Source of the DNA: Planctomycetota bacterium
Lineage (GTDB): Bacteria; Planctomycetota; Phycisphaerae; Phycisphaerales; UBA1924
Reading direction: 5' to 3'
Assembly: GCA_963204725.1 (NCBI GenBank)
Contig: CAUJHH010000051.1
Location: 34,339-98,338, forward strand
DNA length: 64,000 nucleotides
Position numbers and translations under genes: made by a program. Within the stretch, counting starts at the first letter, position 1; each line of letters begins with the position of its first letter. Of the stretch, positions 17,495 through 26,191 are shown in pieces. Below the pieces are notes generated by a model. It had not been told where the DNA came from, searched no databases, and saw nothing but the letters and a program-made list of their open reading frames with translations.

Positions 17495-19195
17495 TCACAC
17501 GCTCAAGGGTAGTTGCCCAATCTGCCGCGCCGTGAGGCGGATCACCTGCGCGGACATGCCAGTTCCGGCGGCCATGCGGATCGCCGCGTCGGAAGCGATA
17601 CGCCCGGACAGCGCTTTGAGGACGCGGCCGAGGGGCACGCCCGCGTGGGGCACAACCGAGATCACGGGCGTCAAGGGCAGCCACTCGCCCCGCTCGTCGG
17701 CGACACACTCGATTCCACGCGTCTGCGTTGCCACCAGCACCTTCGGCACCAATCGCTTCGATACCCACTGCGCCATGTGTGTATCGGACAAGAGTCGAGT
17801 AAGGTCGATGCGGGGCCGCTGCCAGGTCTGCTTGAAGATGCGGACCCGCTTCATTCCCCAGAGCGAGAAGCCGGGCTCAATCAGGCCGCAGGTGATGAGG
17901 CGTGGAAATCGCTTCTCGTCGAGTGTCCCGTCTGCATCCTCGACGATGAACGGACGCAGTCCGTAGTAGGCGTCGCGAAAGTCGGCCGTGGCGCCACAGA
18001 TTGAGTCGAGAGTTGGGCCGCTGCCGGAGGGTGTCTGGGTCTCAGAGAGCACCCATGCGCTCGCTTTGTGCTGCATCGAGGGCCGCACGCTGCGCTCTGG
18101 ATGGCGTCTAAGAACCACGATGCACGGCTGCACGCCGGCGTCGAACGGCGTGCCGTCGATTGGCTCGATCCGGACCACATCGGCGCTCGCCTCGACAAAC
18201 GAGCGGAGGGGTGAGGCATCGCGCGAGGCAAGGATCGAGCGAGGGACGATCATCGACACGATGCCGTTGGGAGCGGCGAGCATCACGCTACGCCACAGGA
18301 ACGCGGCGGCGGCGTCGGCATATCCGGTGATCACGCCGTGAGAAGCGTCTCTCAGATATGCGGCCATGGCGCGTGATCGGGATGTCGCGCCGGTGAGCTG
18401 TCCGAGGAATGGGGGGTTGCCGATCACGAGATCGAACGGGGCTCGCCAGTCGATCGGTTTCGTGCCGATCTCGCGTGCGAGCGGGGCATCATGGTTGCAG
18501 CCCGACAACTCTCCCACCAGAGCGTCGCCGCAGCGGATGCTGTGATGACCGATGGCTTCGCGGCGATCGAGCACGAGTGAGGCCTCCGCGGACCAGGCTG
18601 CGAGCGGATCGACGTCCACCCCGACGAGAGATCGCGTGCTGGCTGCGGGCAGGGCTGCTGCGACCCCGGAGAGGAAGTTGCCCGAACCGCATGCGGGATC
18701 GCAGACTCTGATCATTTCACATGGGTCTCCTCTGTGCGCGGGCATCGCCTGGAGTGCCAGACCCACGACGCGATCGACGAGCGCGCGGGGCGTGTAGAAC
18801 GCGCCGAGTCTGCGGCGCTCGGAGCGGCCGATCGGACCGGCGGCGCCCTGCTCGTCGAACGACCATTCGAGCAGTTCCTGGAGAAGCGTTCCGAGCCGGA
18901 AAGAGGGCGGGTCTGCAACCGACCCCAATGGCAGGCGTTCAATCGCGGCGGCATGTGTCACAGTCTGCGGACCGAAATGCTGGCGCACCTCTTCCGGCGG
19001 GGGGGGCAGCGCCTGTGCATCCTGCGGAGTGCGTGCCAGACTGCGAGCGCCGCGGGACAGCACGAGCCAGCGGGCGCATCGGGCGCGACCGGCGGCGTCG
19101 AGGCGACTGGGCACACGCAGAGCGGCTTCCGCCATCGCCGACCGCAGCGTGCTTCGGACGATTCGTGATTCGGGTTGTACGCGTGAGAGTGCCAT
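17495..19195 (-). CDS. Solitary N6-adenine DNA methyltransferase (Eco57I/TaqI-like)
   Basis: 566-residue DNA methyltransferase transferring methyl from S-adenosylmethionine to adenine. Conserved motifs: GAFYTPRALVDRVV before the catalytic domain (the usual motif X region), motif I DPACGSGNFLSG and motif IV FDLVIGNPPFLGQL (the NPPF active site). The C-terminal part (about 370-566) has the look of a TaqI-type target-recognition region. The protein is much shorter than type IIG restriction-methylation enzymes and no PD-(D/E)XK-type nuclease motif or neighbouring restriction gene is seen, so it is probably an orphan methyltransferase. It starts 9 bases after the fucokinase/pyrophosphorylase stop and ends 30 bases before the amidase, so it appears embedded in the sugar operon. 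Recognition sequence unknown. Confidence 0.87.
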   Translation of the reverse strand: MALSRVQPESRIVRSTLRSAMAEAALRVPSRLDAAGRARCARWLVLSRGARSLARTPQDAQALPPPPEEVRQHFGPQTVTHAAAIERLPLGSVADPPSFRLGTLLQELLEWSFDEQGAAGPIGRSERRRLGAFYTPRALVDRVVGLALQAMPAHRGDPCEMIRVCDPACGSGNFLSGVAAALPAASTRSLVGVDVDPLAAWSAEASLVLDRREAIGHHSIRCGDALVGELSGCNHDAPLAREIGTKPIDWRAPFDLVIGNPPFLGQLTGATSRSRAMAAYLRDASHGVITGYADAAAAFLWRSVMLAAPNGIVSMIVPRSILASRDASPLRSFVEASADVVRIEPIDGTPFDAGVQPCIVVLRRHPERSVRPSMQHKASAWVLSETQTPSGSGPTLDSICGATADFRDAYYGLRPFIVEDADGTLDEKRFPRLITCGLIEPGFSLWGMKRVRIFKQTWQRPRIDLTRLLSDTHMAQWVSKRLVPKVLVATQTRGIECVADERGEWLPLTPVISVVPHAGVPLGRVLKALSGRIASDAAIRMAAGTGMSAQVIRLTARQIGQLPLSV

Positions 19196-19204
19196 GGCTC
19201 TGCT

Positions 19205-22192
19205 TCAGGTGCGAAGCACTCTGAGGCCGGTTGGATCGATCGAAAACTCGGCGAGACGTGCCTGATCGTTCAACGGGCGGCGGATGAGTGCACGCCGGAT
19301 ACGGGCCGCTGCATCCGGGTCGCGGGCGATCATCAGGAGATAGCCACCCCCACCAGCACCCGGGAGTTCCCATGCGAGGAGCTCTCGCTCGAGTGTCGCA
19401 ACGAGGGCATCGATCTCGGGATGTGCCGCGCCCGGATCGATCGACCGCTTCAGCGACGAGTACTCGGAGAGACGGACCGCAAACTCGGCGTGGTCGCGAT
19501 GCCTGATCGCTTCGGCCATGGCTTCGGCGCCGGACTTCAGGGCTCCGACCATGCGCAGTGTTGCGGCGTCACGGGCGAGATAGCGACCCACCACGCCTCG
19601 CAGGATCCCTCTTGCCATGCGACGTACGCCGGTGAAGTAGAGGATCGGGCGCGGCCCCTGCGGATCGGTGAAGAGATCGTCGGCCAGATGCGAGCGACGT
19701 GGAATCTGCGCAAGCCCCGGGCAGGTTCTGAGCAGTTTGACTCCCGGGGCCAGACCCCCGACCTGGTCCTGCCACCCCCCACCTGTGCCCAAGCGTTGTT
19801 CCAGCATGAGAGTGCGTGCGAAGAGTGTGTTGAGAGAAGGTCGCTCGCCGCACGCGTCCGCCAGCGCCGCGAGCAACGTGGCGCCGAGGATGGAACTGGT
19901 GCCGAGCCCCGAGCCCTTTGGAAGGGTGGAGAATGTCGTGATGTGCAGCCCTCCCGCGCCCTTCCACATCCGCTGCGTGAGTTCGTCGCTGCTTCGAGGG
20001 GCTCGGACTCCTTCATCATTCAATGAGACCGCAGCGCACGCGAGTGCCGACCAGCGTGTGGGGTCGAACGGGGGACGGAGATCGCGGATCGACCGGATGC
20101 GTACCGATCGACCGAGGTCGGTGCTGGTGATGATGATGCCGGGTCGTTCGGTGCGCCGCACGATCGCGTGGACTGCGGCGTGCCCACCGACACGGATGGC
20201 GGCGTTCACGACGGTGCCCCCGAGATCGTGGCAGATCGGCGGCGTGTCGGACCAGCCGCCGGCGAGATCGATCCGCGCGGGAGAGGAGGCCCATGTCGTC
20301 TGCTCGGGAAGTATCGGATCGCCCCGATTCGTCGGCGGCTCATGGGCTCTCGCCTCGCCAACGGACAACGCAACGGTCTCTGCTACTGCCAAGAGGGCTT
20401 GCTCCTGGAGTCTGGCATGATCGGCGCGAGCGATATTGGCGAGTTCGGAGGCGATCCAGAGTCTGGATGCGCGGAGTGTTGGGGAGGGCTCGCCCTGCGC
20501 CGCACGCGTGAATCGGGCCAGTTGGCGGGCGGCGTCGGGTGGAGAGAGTTCGCGGATCGCTCCAGATGTCTCGGAATCTTCGCCGTCCTGCTCGAGTGAC
20601 TCAACCGCCATGCGACTCGCAAGCGAGCGACGGTGAGCGATGAGCCCGCGTTGATCGCAAGCTCGGACGGCGTCGGCAACGGAAATCCGGGGCCCGCTCT
20701 CCCAACTCCGAGGCACGCGTGCACCGGGCTTCCACAGCCATTCAACGGCGCGGACTGCCTCGCTCCGAGTTCGGACGCTCGGCCATATGGCAGCGTCGTA
20801 GAGCGTGCGCGACTCCGGCGGCGATGTGGAAGCAGCCTCCCAGATGATGTCCGGGTTGGCGAGTCGAGCGGTGAACAACGAGAATGGCACGTTGCCGAGG
20901 GTTCCGCCTCGGCTGAGCGGTGTCTTGAAATCGTCTCGATCTCCGAATGCGATCGGAACGAATCGACGCCCGCTTCGGATCGGGATTACAACGAGTCCCC
21001 AGCCCTTTGGAAGCGTGAGCGGCCGATTGATCTCTGCACCCACCAGCACGTTGTCGCCTTTGAGCGTCACGCTGGAGCGGAGCACGCACGCATCGACCCA
21101 GTTTGGTCTTGATCGTCGGGAGATCTGCAAGCGACTCCTGCCGGTCGACGCGAGCACCACGGCGTCCCGAGTGGAACTGGCCTTGTCCGTCAGTCGCGGG
21201 TCTCGTGCGGCGATTGCGAGCATCTGCGCGGTCGTGCCGACATGGAGAAAGTCACAGGTCGGGATGACCCGTACTTGAAGTGGTGTCGCGTTGAGCGCAC
21301 GTGAGAGCGCCGGCGGCCCCGCGCTCTTGCCGGACGCTGCCATCAGCACGTGCTCGTAGAGATCGAGAGGGGTGGCGGATCCTTCGATGATTCGTGCGCC
21401 CTCGCCCTCGAAGCAGACACGCCCTTGCTTGTGGTCGATGGAGATGCCGCTCGCGTGCATGAGCCGGGCCATCGCCGCGTGATCGATGGAGACGATGCCG
21501 CTGTCGACGAGCGCCGTCCCGTCCGGTCGCGTCGCTCTGGATGCGGTGAGCTCGGCTCTTGTGGGCTTCTGGAGGAACTCTCGGACCCTGCCTTGTGCAT
21601 CGCAGGCATAGACGCCATGCCGGGAAGCGACCTCCGGAGACGCCGGGAACGCGACTCCGGTGATTCCAGGCGATGAGAGGTCGATCGGGTGCGACGAGGC
21701 GTTCAGCAGCACGTCACCCGAGGCGACGAGCGTCGCGCCGGGCATCGGCACGCTGAGCAATACACGCGAAAGGTCGGCCAAGATGAGGTCGAACATCGTC
21801 GCGCGAGTGTCATCCGGATTACGGCAAGCGAGCGGAAGGAAGAGCTTGCCGCTCGCGGCGTATGCGGGGAGCCGGCGGCTGTCTCCTCCCGAATGGATGA
21901 TGAGGACCCGCTGATCGGCGAACAGGTCATCCATTGACGCGCGGCCCCGGCGGGCTCTGCGAAACTGGGCGAGACGGGCGGCGAGCATTCTGGCGATCGC
22001 GATGAGCGTCGCGTTCCCCGAGCCGGCGCGCCGATCTTTCGGATCGGGCACAACGAGCCGCTGTCGCACACTTTTGAGGCGTCCGGCAGCCCGCAGCTCG
22101 CCGAGCACGGCGCGATATCCGGCGGCCTGTGACCGCGACGAGGCCGTCACGACGAGCCAGTCCACCATGTCTGAGGGCGCAAGACGGGCCAC
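19205..22192 (-). CDS. fkp: Bifunctional L-fucokinase / GDP-L-fucose pyrophosphorylase (FKP-like)
   Basis: 995-residue cytoplasmic enzyme of the fucose salvage route: L-fucose to fucose-1-phosphate, then with GTP to GDP-L-fucose. The N-terminal half matches the fucose pyrophosphorylase domain (ADQRVLIIHSGGDSRRLPAYA, then LVASGDVLLN, then FLHVGTT) and its beta-helix region. The C-terminal third is a GHMP kinase: SSPARIDLAGGWSDTPPICH for substrate binding and the ATP-binding motif LPKGSGLGTSS, followed by GTGGGWQDQVGGL and GAGGGGYLL. Both domains look complete and the length fits the roughly 950-residue Bacteroides enzyme. The GTG start lies 3 bases after the permease stop, indicating coupled translation; an ATG at 22168 is an alternative. 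Adjacent sugar importer and mutarotase genes support fucose as substrate. Confidence 0.9.
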   Translation of the reverse strand: MARLAPSDMVDWLVVTASSRSQAAGYRAVLGELRAAGRLKSVRQRLVVPDPKDRRAGSGNATLIAIARMLAARLAQFRRARRGRASMDDLFADQRVLIIHSGGDSRRLPAYAASGKLFLPLACRNPDDTRATMFDLILADLSRVLLSVPMPGATLVASGDVLLNASSHPIDLSSPGITGVAFPASPEVASRHGVYACDAQGRVREFLQKPTRAELTASRATRPDGTALVDSGIVSIDHAAMARLMHASGISIDHKQGRVCFEGEGARIIEGSATPLDLYEHVLMAASGKSAGPPALSRALNATPLQVRVIPTCDFLHVGTTAQMLAIAARDPRLTDKASSTRDAVVLASTGRSRLQISRRSRPNWVDACVLRSSVTLKGDNVLVGAEINRPLTLPKGWGLVVIPIRSGRRFVPIAFGDRDDFKTPLSRGGTLGNVPFSLFTARLANPDIIWEAASTSPPESRTLYDAAIWPSVRTRSEAVRAVEWLWKPGARVPRSWESGPRISVADAVRACDQRGLIAHRRSLASRMAVESLEQDGEDSETSGAIRELSPPDAARQLARFTRAAQGEPSPTLRASRLWIASELANIARADHARLQEQALLAVAETVALSVGEARAHEPPTNRGDPILPEQTTWASSPARIDLAGGWSDTPPICHDLGGTVVNAAIRVGGHAAVHAIVRRTERPGIIITSTDLGRSVRIRSIRDLRPPFDPTRWSALACAAVSLNDEGVRAPRSSDELTQRMWKGAGGLHITTFSTLPKGSGLGTSSILGATLLAALADACGERPSLNTLFARTLMLEQRLGTGGGWQDQVGGLAPGVKLLRTCPGLAQIPRRSHLADDLFTDPQGPRPILYFTGVRRMARGILRGVVGRYLARDAATLRMVGALKSGAEAMAEAIRHRDHAEFAVRLSEYSSLKRSIDPGAAHPEIDALVATLERELLAWELPGAGGGGYLLMIARDPDAAARIRRALIRRPLNDQARLAEFSIDPTGLRVLRT

Positions 22193-22195
22193 CGG

Positions 22196-23185
22196 TCAGA
22201 CCTCCTCGCCGTCGAGCGTAGCGGCGCGTGATCGGAAGCGATCGATGATCACCGCTGCGATGATGATGTGGCCGGTGATGATCTCCTGGATGTAGTTCGG
22301 CCACCCCAGCACGTCGCTTCGATTGGTGAGGAATGACATGAGCAGCACGCCTGCAACCGCGCCGGCGATGGAGACGCGACCACCGCGGAGCGAGCCGCCT
22401 CCGATCACGACCGCGGCGATCATGCGGAGTTCCTCGCCCGATGCGACGGTTGGATCGCCGACCGTGAGGCGGGCGAACTGGACGACGCCGGCGATGCCGA
22501 TGAAGAGGCCGCAGATGGTGTAGGCGAGTGCTCGTGTCTGGCCGACGGGGATTCCGCAGCGACGCGCGGCCTCGGCGTTCGAGCCGACAGCGACGAATCG
22601 ACGGCCGAGCACCGTTCGCGACAGAACGAGCGCGACAACGGCGGCAAGGGCGAGCCATCCGAATGCGGCGGGTGCGAGCTGCCACCACGGACCGCCGTGG
22701 CGGACACGAACCAACGCGCCGAGCCCGCCATCGGTCGTGGGAACGACCGTTGTGCTGCCCGAGACCCACTTGGCGACACCCCGCCAGAAGCCCATGGCCC
22801 CAAGCGTGACGATGAACGCGGGGAGACGAAGCGCCGACGTGAGCAGGCCGGTATAGGAGCCCGCCAGCGCGCCGATCGCGATGGCGCACCCAGCGGCGAG
22901 CGAGCCGCTCATTCCCTCTTTGAGAGCGATGGCGGTGACGACGCAGGAGAGCGCGACCACTGAGCCGACGGCGAGATCGATGCCGCCCGTGACGATGACG
23001 ATGGCGACGCCGAGTGCGCCGATTCCGGTGATGGACGACTGGAGGGTGATGTTGCGGATATCGGCGCTGGTGATCGGGTGGTCCGGTGACAGGATCGCGA
23101 ACGCGAGCACCACCGCACCGAGCCCGAGCACGGGCCCGAGAACGCGGAGCGGAGCGAGCACTCGATGTCGGCCGGCGGGGGTCAT
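22196..23185 (-). CDS. CUT2 sugar ABC importer permease, probable L-fucose
   Basis: 329-residue polytopic membrane permease of the RbsC family: GALGVAIVIVTGGIDLAVGS, LRLPAFIVTLGAMGFWRG, GRRFVAVGSNAEAARRCGI and AAVVIGGGSLRGGRVSIAGA are the standard family blocks. The ATG overlaps the stop of the binding-protein gene (ATGA at 23182-23185) and the fucokinase/pyrophosphorylase gene follows after 3 bases, so the three are one translational unit. No ATPase gene lies in this operon. Fucose as the substrate is inferred from the neighbouring FKP-like enzyme and mutarotase, not from the permease itself. Confidence 0.9.
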   Translation of the reverse strand: MTPAGRHRVLAPLRVLGPVLGLGAVVLAFAILSPDHPITSADIRNITLQSSITGIGALGVAIVIVTGGIDLAVGSVVALSCVVTAIALKEGMSGSLAAGCAIAIGALAGSYTGLLTSALRLPAFIVTLGAMGFWRGVAKWVSGSTTVVPTTDGGLGALVRVRHGGPWWQLAPAAFGWLALAAVVALVLSRTVLGRRFVAVGSNAEAARRCGIPVGQTRALAYTICGLFIGIAGVVQFARLTVGDPTVASGEELRMIAAVVIGGGSLRGGRVSIAGAVAGVLLMSFLTNRSDVLGWPNYIQEIITGHIIIAAVIIDRFRSRAATLDGEEV

Positions 23186-24249
23186 GGAGTTCCGGTCGAC
23201 GAGTTCGGAGATGCGGCGGGGCGCAGGATGTCCGTGATCTCCGCGGTGTCGACGTTCTCGAGCGTGACGATCGCGACGCCGGTATCGATCACCGGCTCGA
23301 CGGCCTTGCCCTTGATATGGTCGACGGCAGCGCGGAGCGCGAGCCCGCCCATTCGAGCGGGATTCTGCACAACGAATGCCTGCATCTCTCCCTTGCGGAG
23401 CGCGTCGATGAAGGCATCGCTGGAGTCGAAGCCGACGAACTTCGCCTTGCCGGCCAGGCCTCGCGAGCGAAGGGCAAGGAGCATCCCGAATGTGGAGGAC
23501 TCGTTCGAGCAGAAGACACCCGCGATGTCCGGGTTTGCATTGAGCAGGTTCTCAGCGGCTTCTTGCGCGGTGGCGCGGGTCGGGCCGGCGTATCGCCGAG
23601 GATCGATCAGCGTGATGCCGGGGTGGGAGGAGATTGACTCGATGAATCCCTGTTCACGGAGAAGGGTGCTGGCCGAGCCCTCGGCGTAGCGAAGCAGAAG
23701 GACTTTGCCTCCATCCGGCATCGCTCCAGCAAGCGCCGAGCCAGCGAGGCGTCCGCCCTCCTTGTTGTCTGTCGCGACGAACGAGACGAACTCCTTGCCC
23801 GGCGTCGCGAGCGCGGGGTCGAGCCCTGAGTCGAAGATCACGACTGGGATGCCGGCGTCCCTTGCTTCTCTGACCGGGCCGACCAGGGCGCGATCGTCGA
23901 GCGGCGCAAGCACGATCGCGTCGTAGCGACCGGACCCGATGAGATTCTGGACCAGCGAGATCTGCTGGGCGCGGTCGTCTTCCCTTTCCGGGCCTCGGAA
24001 CGTCATCTCGACATGGAGATCCGACGCGGCGTGGGCGGCGCCCGCCTGCACCGTGCGCCAGAACTCGTGCGTGGTGCCCTTGGGCACGACGGCGATGCGA
24101 AGTGGGCGATCGGGCGAGGTCTGGGTTGATGCTGCGGCTTCCGGCGCTTCCGGTTGTCCTCGATCGCAGGAAAGAAGCGTTGACGCAAGCAACATCAGGG
24201 CGGCGATGCGCCGGGCCCGGGCGTGGTGCGATCGGGCGGTTGTGATCAC
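23182..24249 (-). CDS. Sugar-binding lipoprotein of ABC importer, probable L-fucose
   Basis: 355-residue periplasmic-binding-protein family I lipoprotein. The GTG at 24249 is preferred because GGAGG lies 7 bases upstream and it starts a lipoprotein signal with lipobox LLSC; the frame stays open to 24318 without a better start. After an Ala/Glu-rich linker, the binding domain begins LRIAVVPKGTTHEFWRTVQAG, with DAIVLAPLDDRALVGPVREA, VVIFDSGLD and FCSNESSTFGMLLAL as family blocks. First gene of the minus-strand run, read divergently from the mutarotase gene across 67 bases. It is clearly different in sequence from the binding protein at 7186-8211, so the two importers probably take different sugars. 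Confidence 0.9.
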   Translation of the reverse strand: MITTARSHHARARRIAALMLLASTLLSCDRGQPEAPEAAASTQTSPDRPLRIAVVPKGTTHEFWRTVQAGAAHAASDLHVEMTFRGPEREDDRAQQISLVQNLIGSGRYDAIVLAPLDDRALVGPVREARDAGIPVVIFDSGLDPALATPGKEFVSFVATDNKEGGRLAGSALAGAMPDGGKVLLLRYAEGSASTLLREQGFIESISSHPGITLIDPRRYAGPTRATAQEAAENLLNANPDIAGVFCSNESSTFGMLLALRSRGLAGKAKFVGFDSSDAFIDALRKGEMQAFVVQNPARMGGLALRAAVDHIKGKAVEPVIDTGVAIVTLENVDTAEITDILRPAASPNSSTGTP

Positions 24250-24316
24250 GCGAGGGCCTCCGGTCTCGGAACGCTGCCGAGGAATCGAGTATAACGGACG
24301 AGATCGGAGCACGACC
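24250..24316. promoter_or_regulatory. Divergent spacer between fucose importer operon and mutarotase
   Basis: Only 67 bases separate the two divergent starts, so both promoters and any operator must overlap here or lie inside the coding ends. On the plus strand TATAAC (24290-24295) is a possible -10 element about 22 bases before the mutarotase ATG; no good -35 is seen. The minus strand has GGAGG as the ribosome-binding site of the binding-protein gene. No regulator gene lies nearby and no clear operator palindrome was recognised. Confidence 0.4.
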
Positions 24317-24679
24317 ATGCCGACCTATGCCCAGGCGATCGATCTTGTCGACGACCCCGAGTTGATTGCGGCGTACGAGGAGCACCATCGACGCGTATGG
24401 CCGGAGGTGCTCGCGGGGCTGCGGGCGATCGGGATCGTGGAGATGCGGATCTATCGGCTTGGAAGCCGCCTGTTCATGGTGTACGAGGCGCGGGATGGAT
24501 TTGACCCGGCTCGCGATTATCAGGGTTACACGGACGATCCCAGGTGTCGGGCTTGGGACGAGTTGATGCGGAGGTACCAGCGGCCCGCTCCGGGGGCAAA
24601 GGCGGGCGAGTGGTGGTGTCGGATGGGTCTGGTGTTCGGCTTCGGAGGCACTGGCCCGGCTCAGCGGCCTTCGGAATAG
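24317..24679 (+). CDS. RhaM-family sugar mutarotase (L-fucose/L-rhamnose type)
   Basis: 120-residue cytoplasmic mutarotase of the L-rhamnose mutarotase fold (PF05336 type), interconverting the alpha and beta anomers of a 6-deoxy sugar. The family signature is visible: EEHHRRVWPEVLAGL near the N-terminus, VEMRIYRLGSRLFMVYEA in the middle and AGEWWCRMGLVFGF at the end. GGAG lies about 8 bases before the ATG. The gene is read away from the fucose-type importer and salvage operon; supplying the correct anomer to fucokinase would fit. Members of this family act on rhamnose or fucose; the neighbouring FKP-like gene favours fucose. The last 19 bases overlap the 3' end of the convergent carboxypeptidase gene. 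Confidence 0.87.
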   Translation: MPTYAQAIDLVDDPELIAAYEEHHRRVWPEVLAGLRAIGIVEMRIYRLGSRLFMVYEARDGFDPARDYQGYTDDPRCRAWDELMRRYQRPAPGAKAGEWWCRMGLVFGFGGTGPAQRPSE

Positions 24680-26094
24680 AGCTGGAGGAAATCGAGAAAG
24701 TCCAGGATGTCGATATCGCCATCGGCGTTGATATCGCAGCGGGCGTCGCGAGCGTCAAAGTCCGAGATGAAGTCCAGCACATCGAGCACGTCGTGGATGC
24801 AGTCGCGATTCCAATCGGCGACAAACTGGAACCGCTCGATCATGGTCTCGGCCTGGTAGAGCGTTGCCGGGAGCGTCTCCTGGGCGCTGAGGATGATGTC
24901 GCTCGGCGGTGGCGCGAAGCCGCCGCCACGGAGCTCGTACGACATCGAGAGCACACCGAACACTCCGTAGAGCCAGTCGACGCTGCTGCCGGCGACGGGG
25001 TAGATCCGCGTGTAGATGGGGCCGGGAAGGAAGTTGCGGCCATGGACGGCGCGGATGAGCAGCGACATCTCGATTCCGATCTGGTTCCACTCCGGCTGGT
25101 GCTGGATCGGGGAGGGCGACCATCCCCACGACCAGAGGATGAGTTGCCCGTATGAATGGATATCGTTGTGAGCCTTGATCTGCGGATGTGCGAGAACGAA
25201 GTCTCGCATGCGTTGGGTTTCGGGCTCGGAGAACGGCCCGGTGCCCCAGTAGACATCGCTCGATCCGGAGGAACTGCCGCCCGTTCCGCCTGGGAGCGAC
25301 ACGCCCCACTGGTATCCCCAGTTCCGATTGAGATCGACGCCCGTTGTACCATCGCCGTTCGGACGCAGGTTCTTCCGCCAGAATCGCTGCGTGGTCCATG
25401 TGAACTCGTAGCCATCCGGGTTCACGACCGGAATGATGTAGAACTCGGCGTTGTCAACGAGCGAGCGGATGTAGGCATCGGACTCGTATCCGCGAATCAG
25501 TTGATCGGCGACGTACACATTTGTCATCACCGTGATCCACTCGCGGGCGTGCTGCACGCTATTGAGCAGGATGGCTGGCTTGCAGCGACCGAGGTCGACC
25601 TTGTCGTTCGAGATGCGAAGCCCGCGGATCGGTCGGCCCTCGAGTGAATTCCCGAGGTTGATCTCGGTTGCGAGGTCCGGGCGCAGTGCGGCGAGTTCCG
25701 ACATGTACGTCTCGACGGCAGCCAGATCCTTGTAGTCGTCGAACCATGAGGCGTCACGCGGCTGGGGCCCGCTCAAGCGGGCTCGCTCCGCGTCCACGAT
25801 CACCTGGAGGTCCTCAATGACTACGACGTGCGGGATGCCAGCGCCGACGAACGCCTCGTAGCGGTCGGGCGGCACAAGGAACTCGTTGGGCCGGTCGAGC
25901 GAGATCTCGCAACCGAACGCGTCGATCCCGAGCGTCTCCAGCGTGCGAAGGTCTCGCAGATCGCGGAGCGAGACGCTGACCACACGATGGCCGTCGTACC
26001 GCACCACTCGAGCGCCGGGCGCGGCGTTGGGTTGCGCGCCGGCGAACAGGGCGAGGCAGGCGGCAACGATCGCGACGATTGTGTGGCGCAGCAT
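24661..26094 (-). CDS. Secreted M14 zinc carboxypeptidase with dockerin-like tail
   Basis: 477-residue exported metallocarboxypeptidase that removes C-terminal amino acids from peptides. The ATG at 26094 has a perfect GGAGGA 6 bases upstream and starts a signal peptide (MLRHTIVAIVAACLALFAGA). After a propeptide-like region (to about 145), the M14 domain has the zinc motif QHAREW (His-x-x-Glu), the substrate-binding DLNRNWGYQWG, the third zinc ligand NDIHSYGQ and the catalytic Glu in MSYELRGGG. Residues from about 430 on form a dockerin-like tail with two Asp-rich loops and LDVLDF / ILDFLDFLQL helices, similar to the tail of the 12875-14884 protein, probably for surface retention. The frame is open to 26247, but the extra N-terminus is not protein-like. 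Confidence 0.92.
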   Translation of the reverse strand: MLRHTIVAIVAACLALFAGAQPNAAPGARVVRYDGHRVVSVSLRDLRDLRTLETLGIDAFGCEISLDRPNEFLVPPDRYEAFVGAGIPHVVVIEDLQVIVDAERARLSGPQPRDASWFDDYKDLAAVETYMSELAALRPDLATEINLGNSLEGRPIRGLRISNDKVDLGRCKPAILLNSVQHAREWITVMTNVYVADQLIRGYESDAYIRSLVDNAEFYIIPVVNPDGYEFTWTTQRFWRKNLRPNGDGTTGVDLNRNWGYQWGVSLPGGTGGSSSGSSDVYWGTGPFSEPETQRMRDFVLAHPQIKAHNDIHSYGQLILWSWGWSPSPIQHQPEWNQIGIEMSLLIRAVHGRNFLPGPIYTRIYPVAGSSVDWLYGVFGVLSMSYELRGGGFAPPPSDIILSAQETLPATLYQAETMIERFQFVADWNRDCIHDVLDVLDFISDFDARDARCDINADGDIDILDFLDFLQLYSEGR

Positions 26095-26191
26095 GCGAAC
26101 TCCTCCGGGCACAAGGCCCGATCCGGAGAGTGTCGCAGAATCCGCCCTTGATGTCCAGCCAAAGCGTCTGGTTTGCGGCATGTTCGATGCG

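Noticed and set aside
17495..19195. Type IIG restriction-modification enzyme
   Set aside because: At 566 residues it lacks room for an N-terminal nuclease, and no PD-(D/E)XK-like motif is visible.
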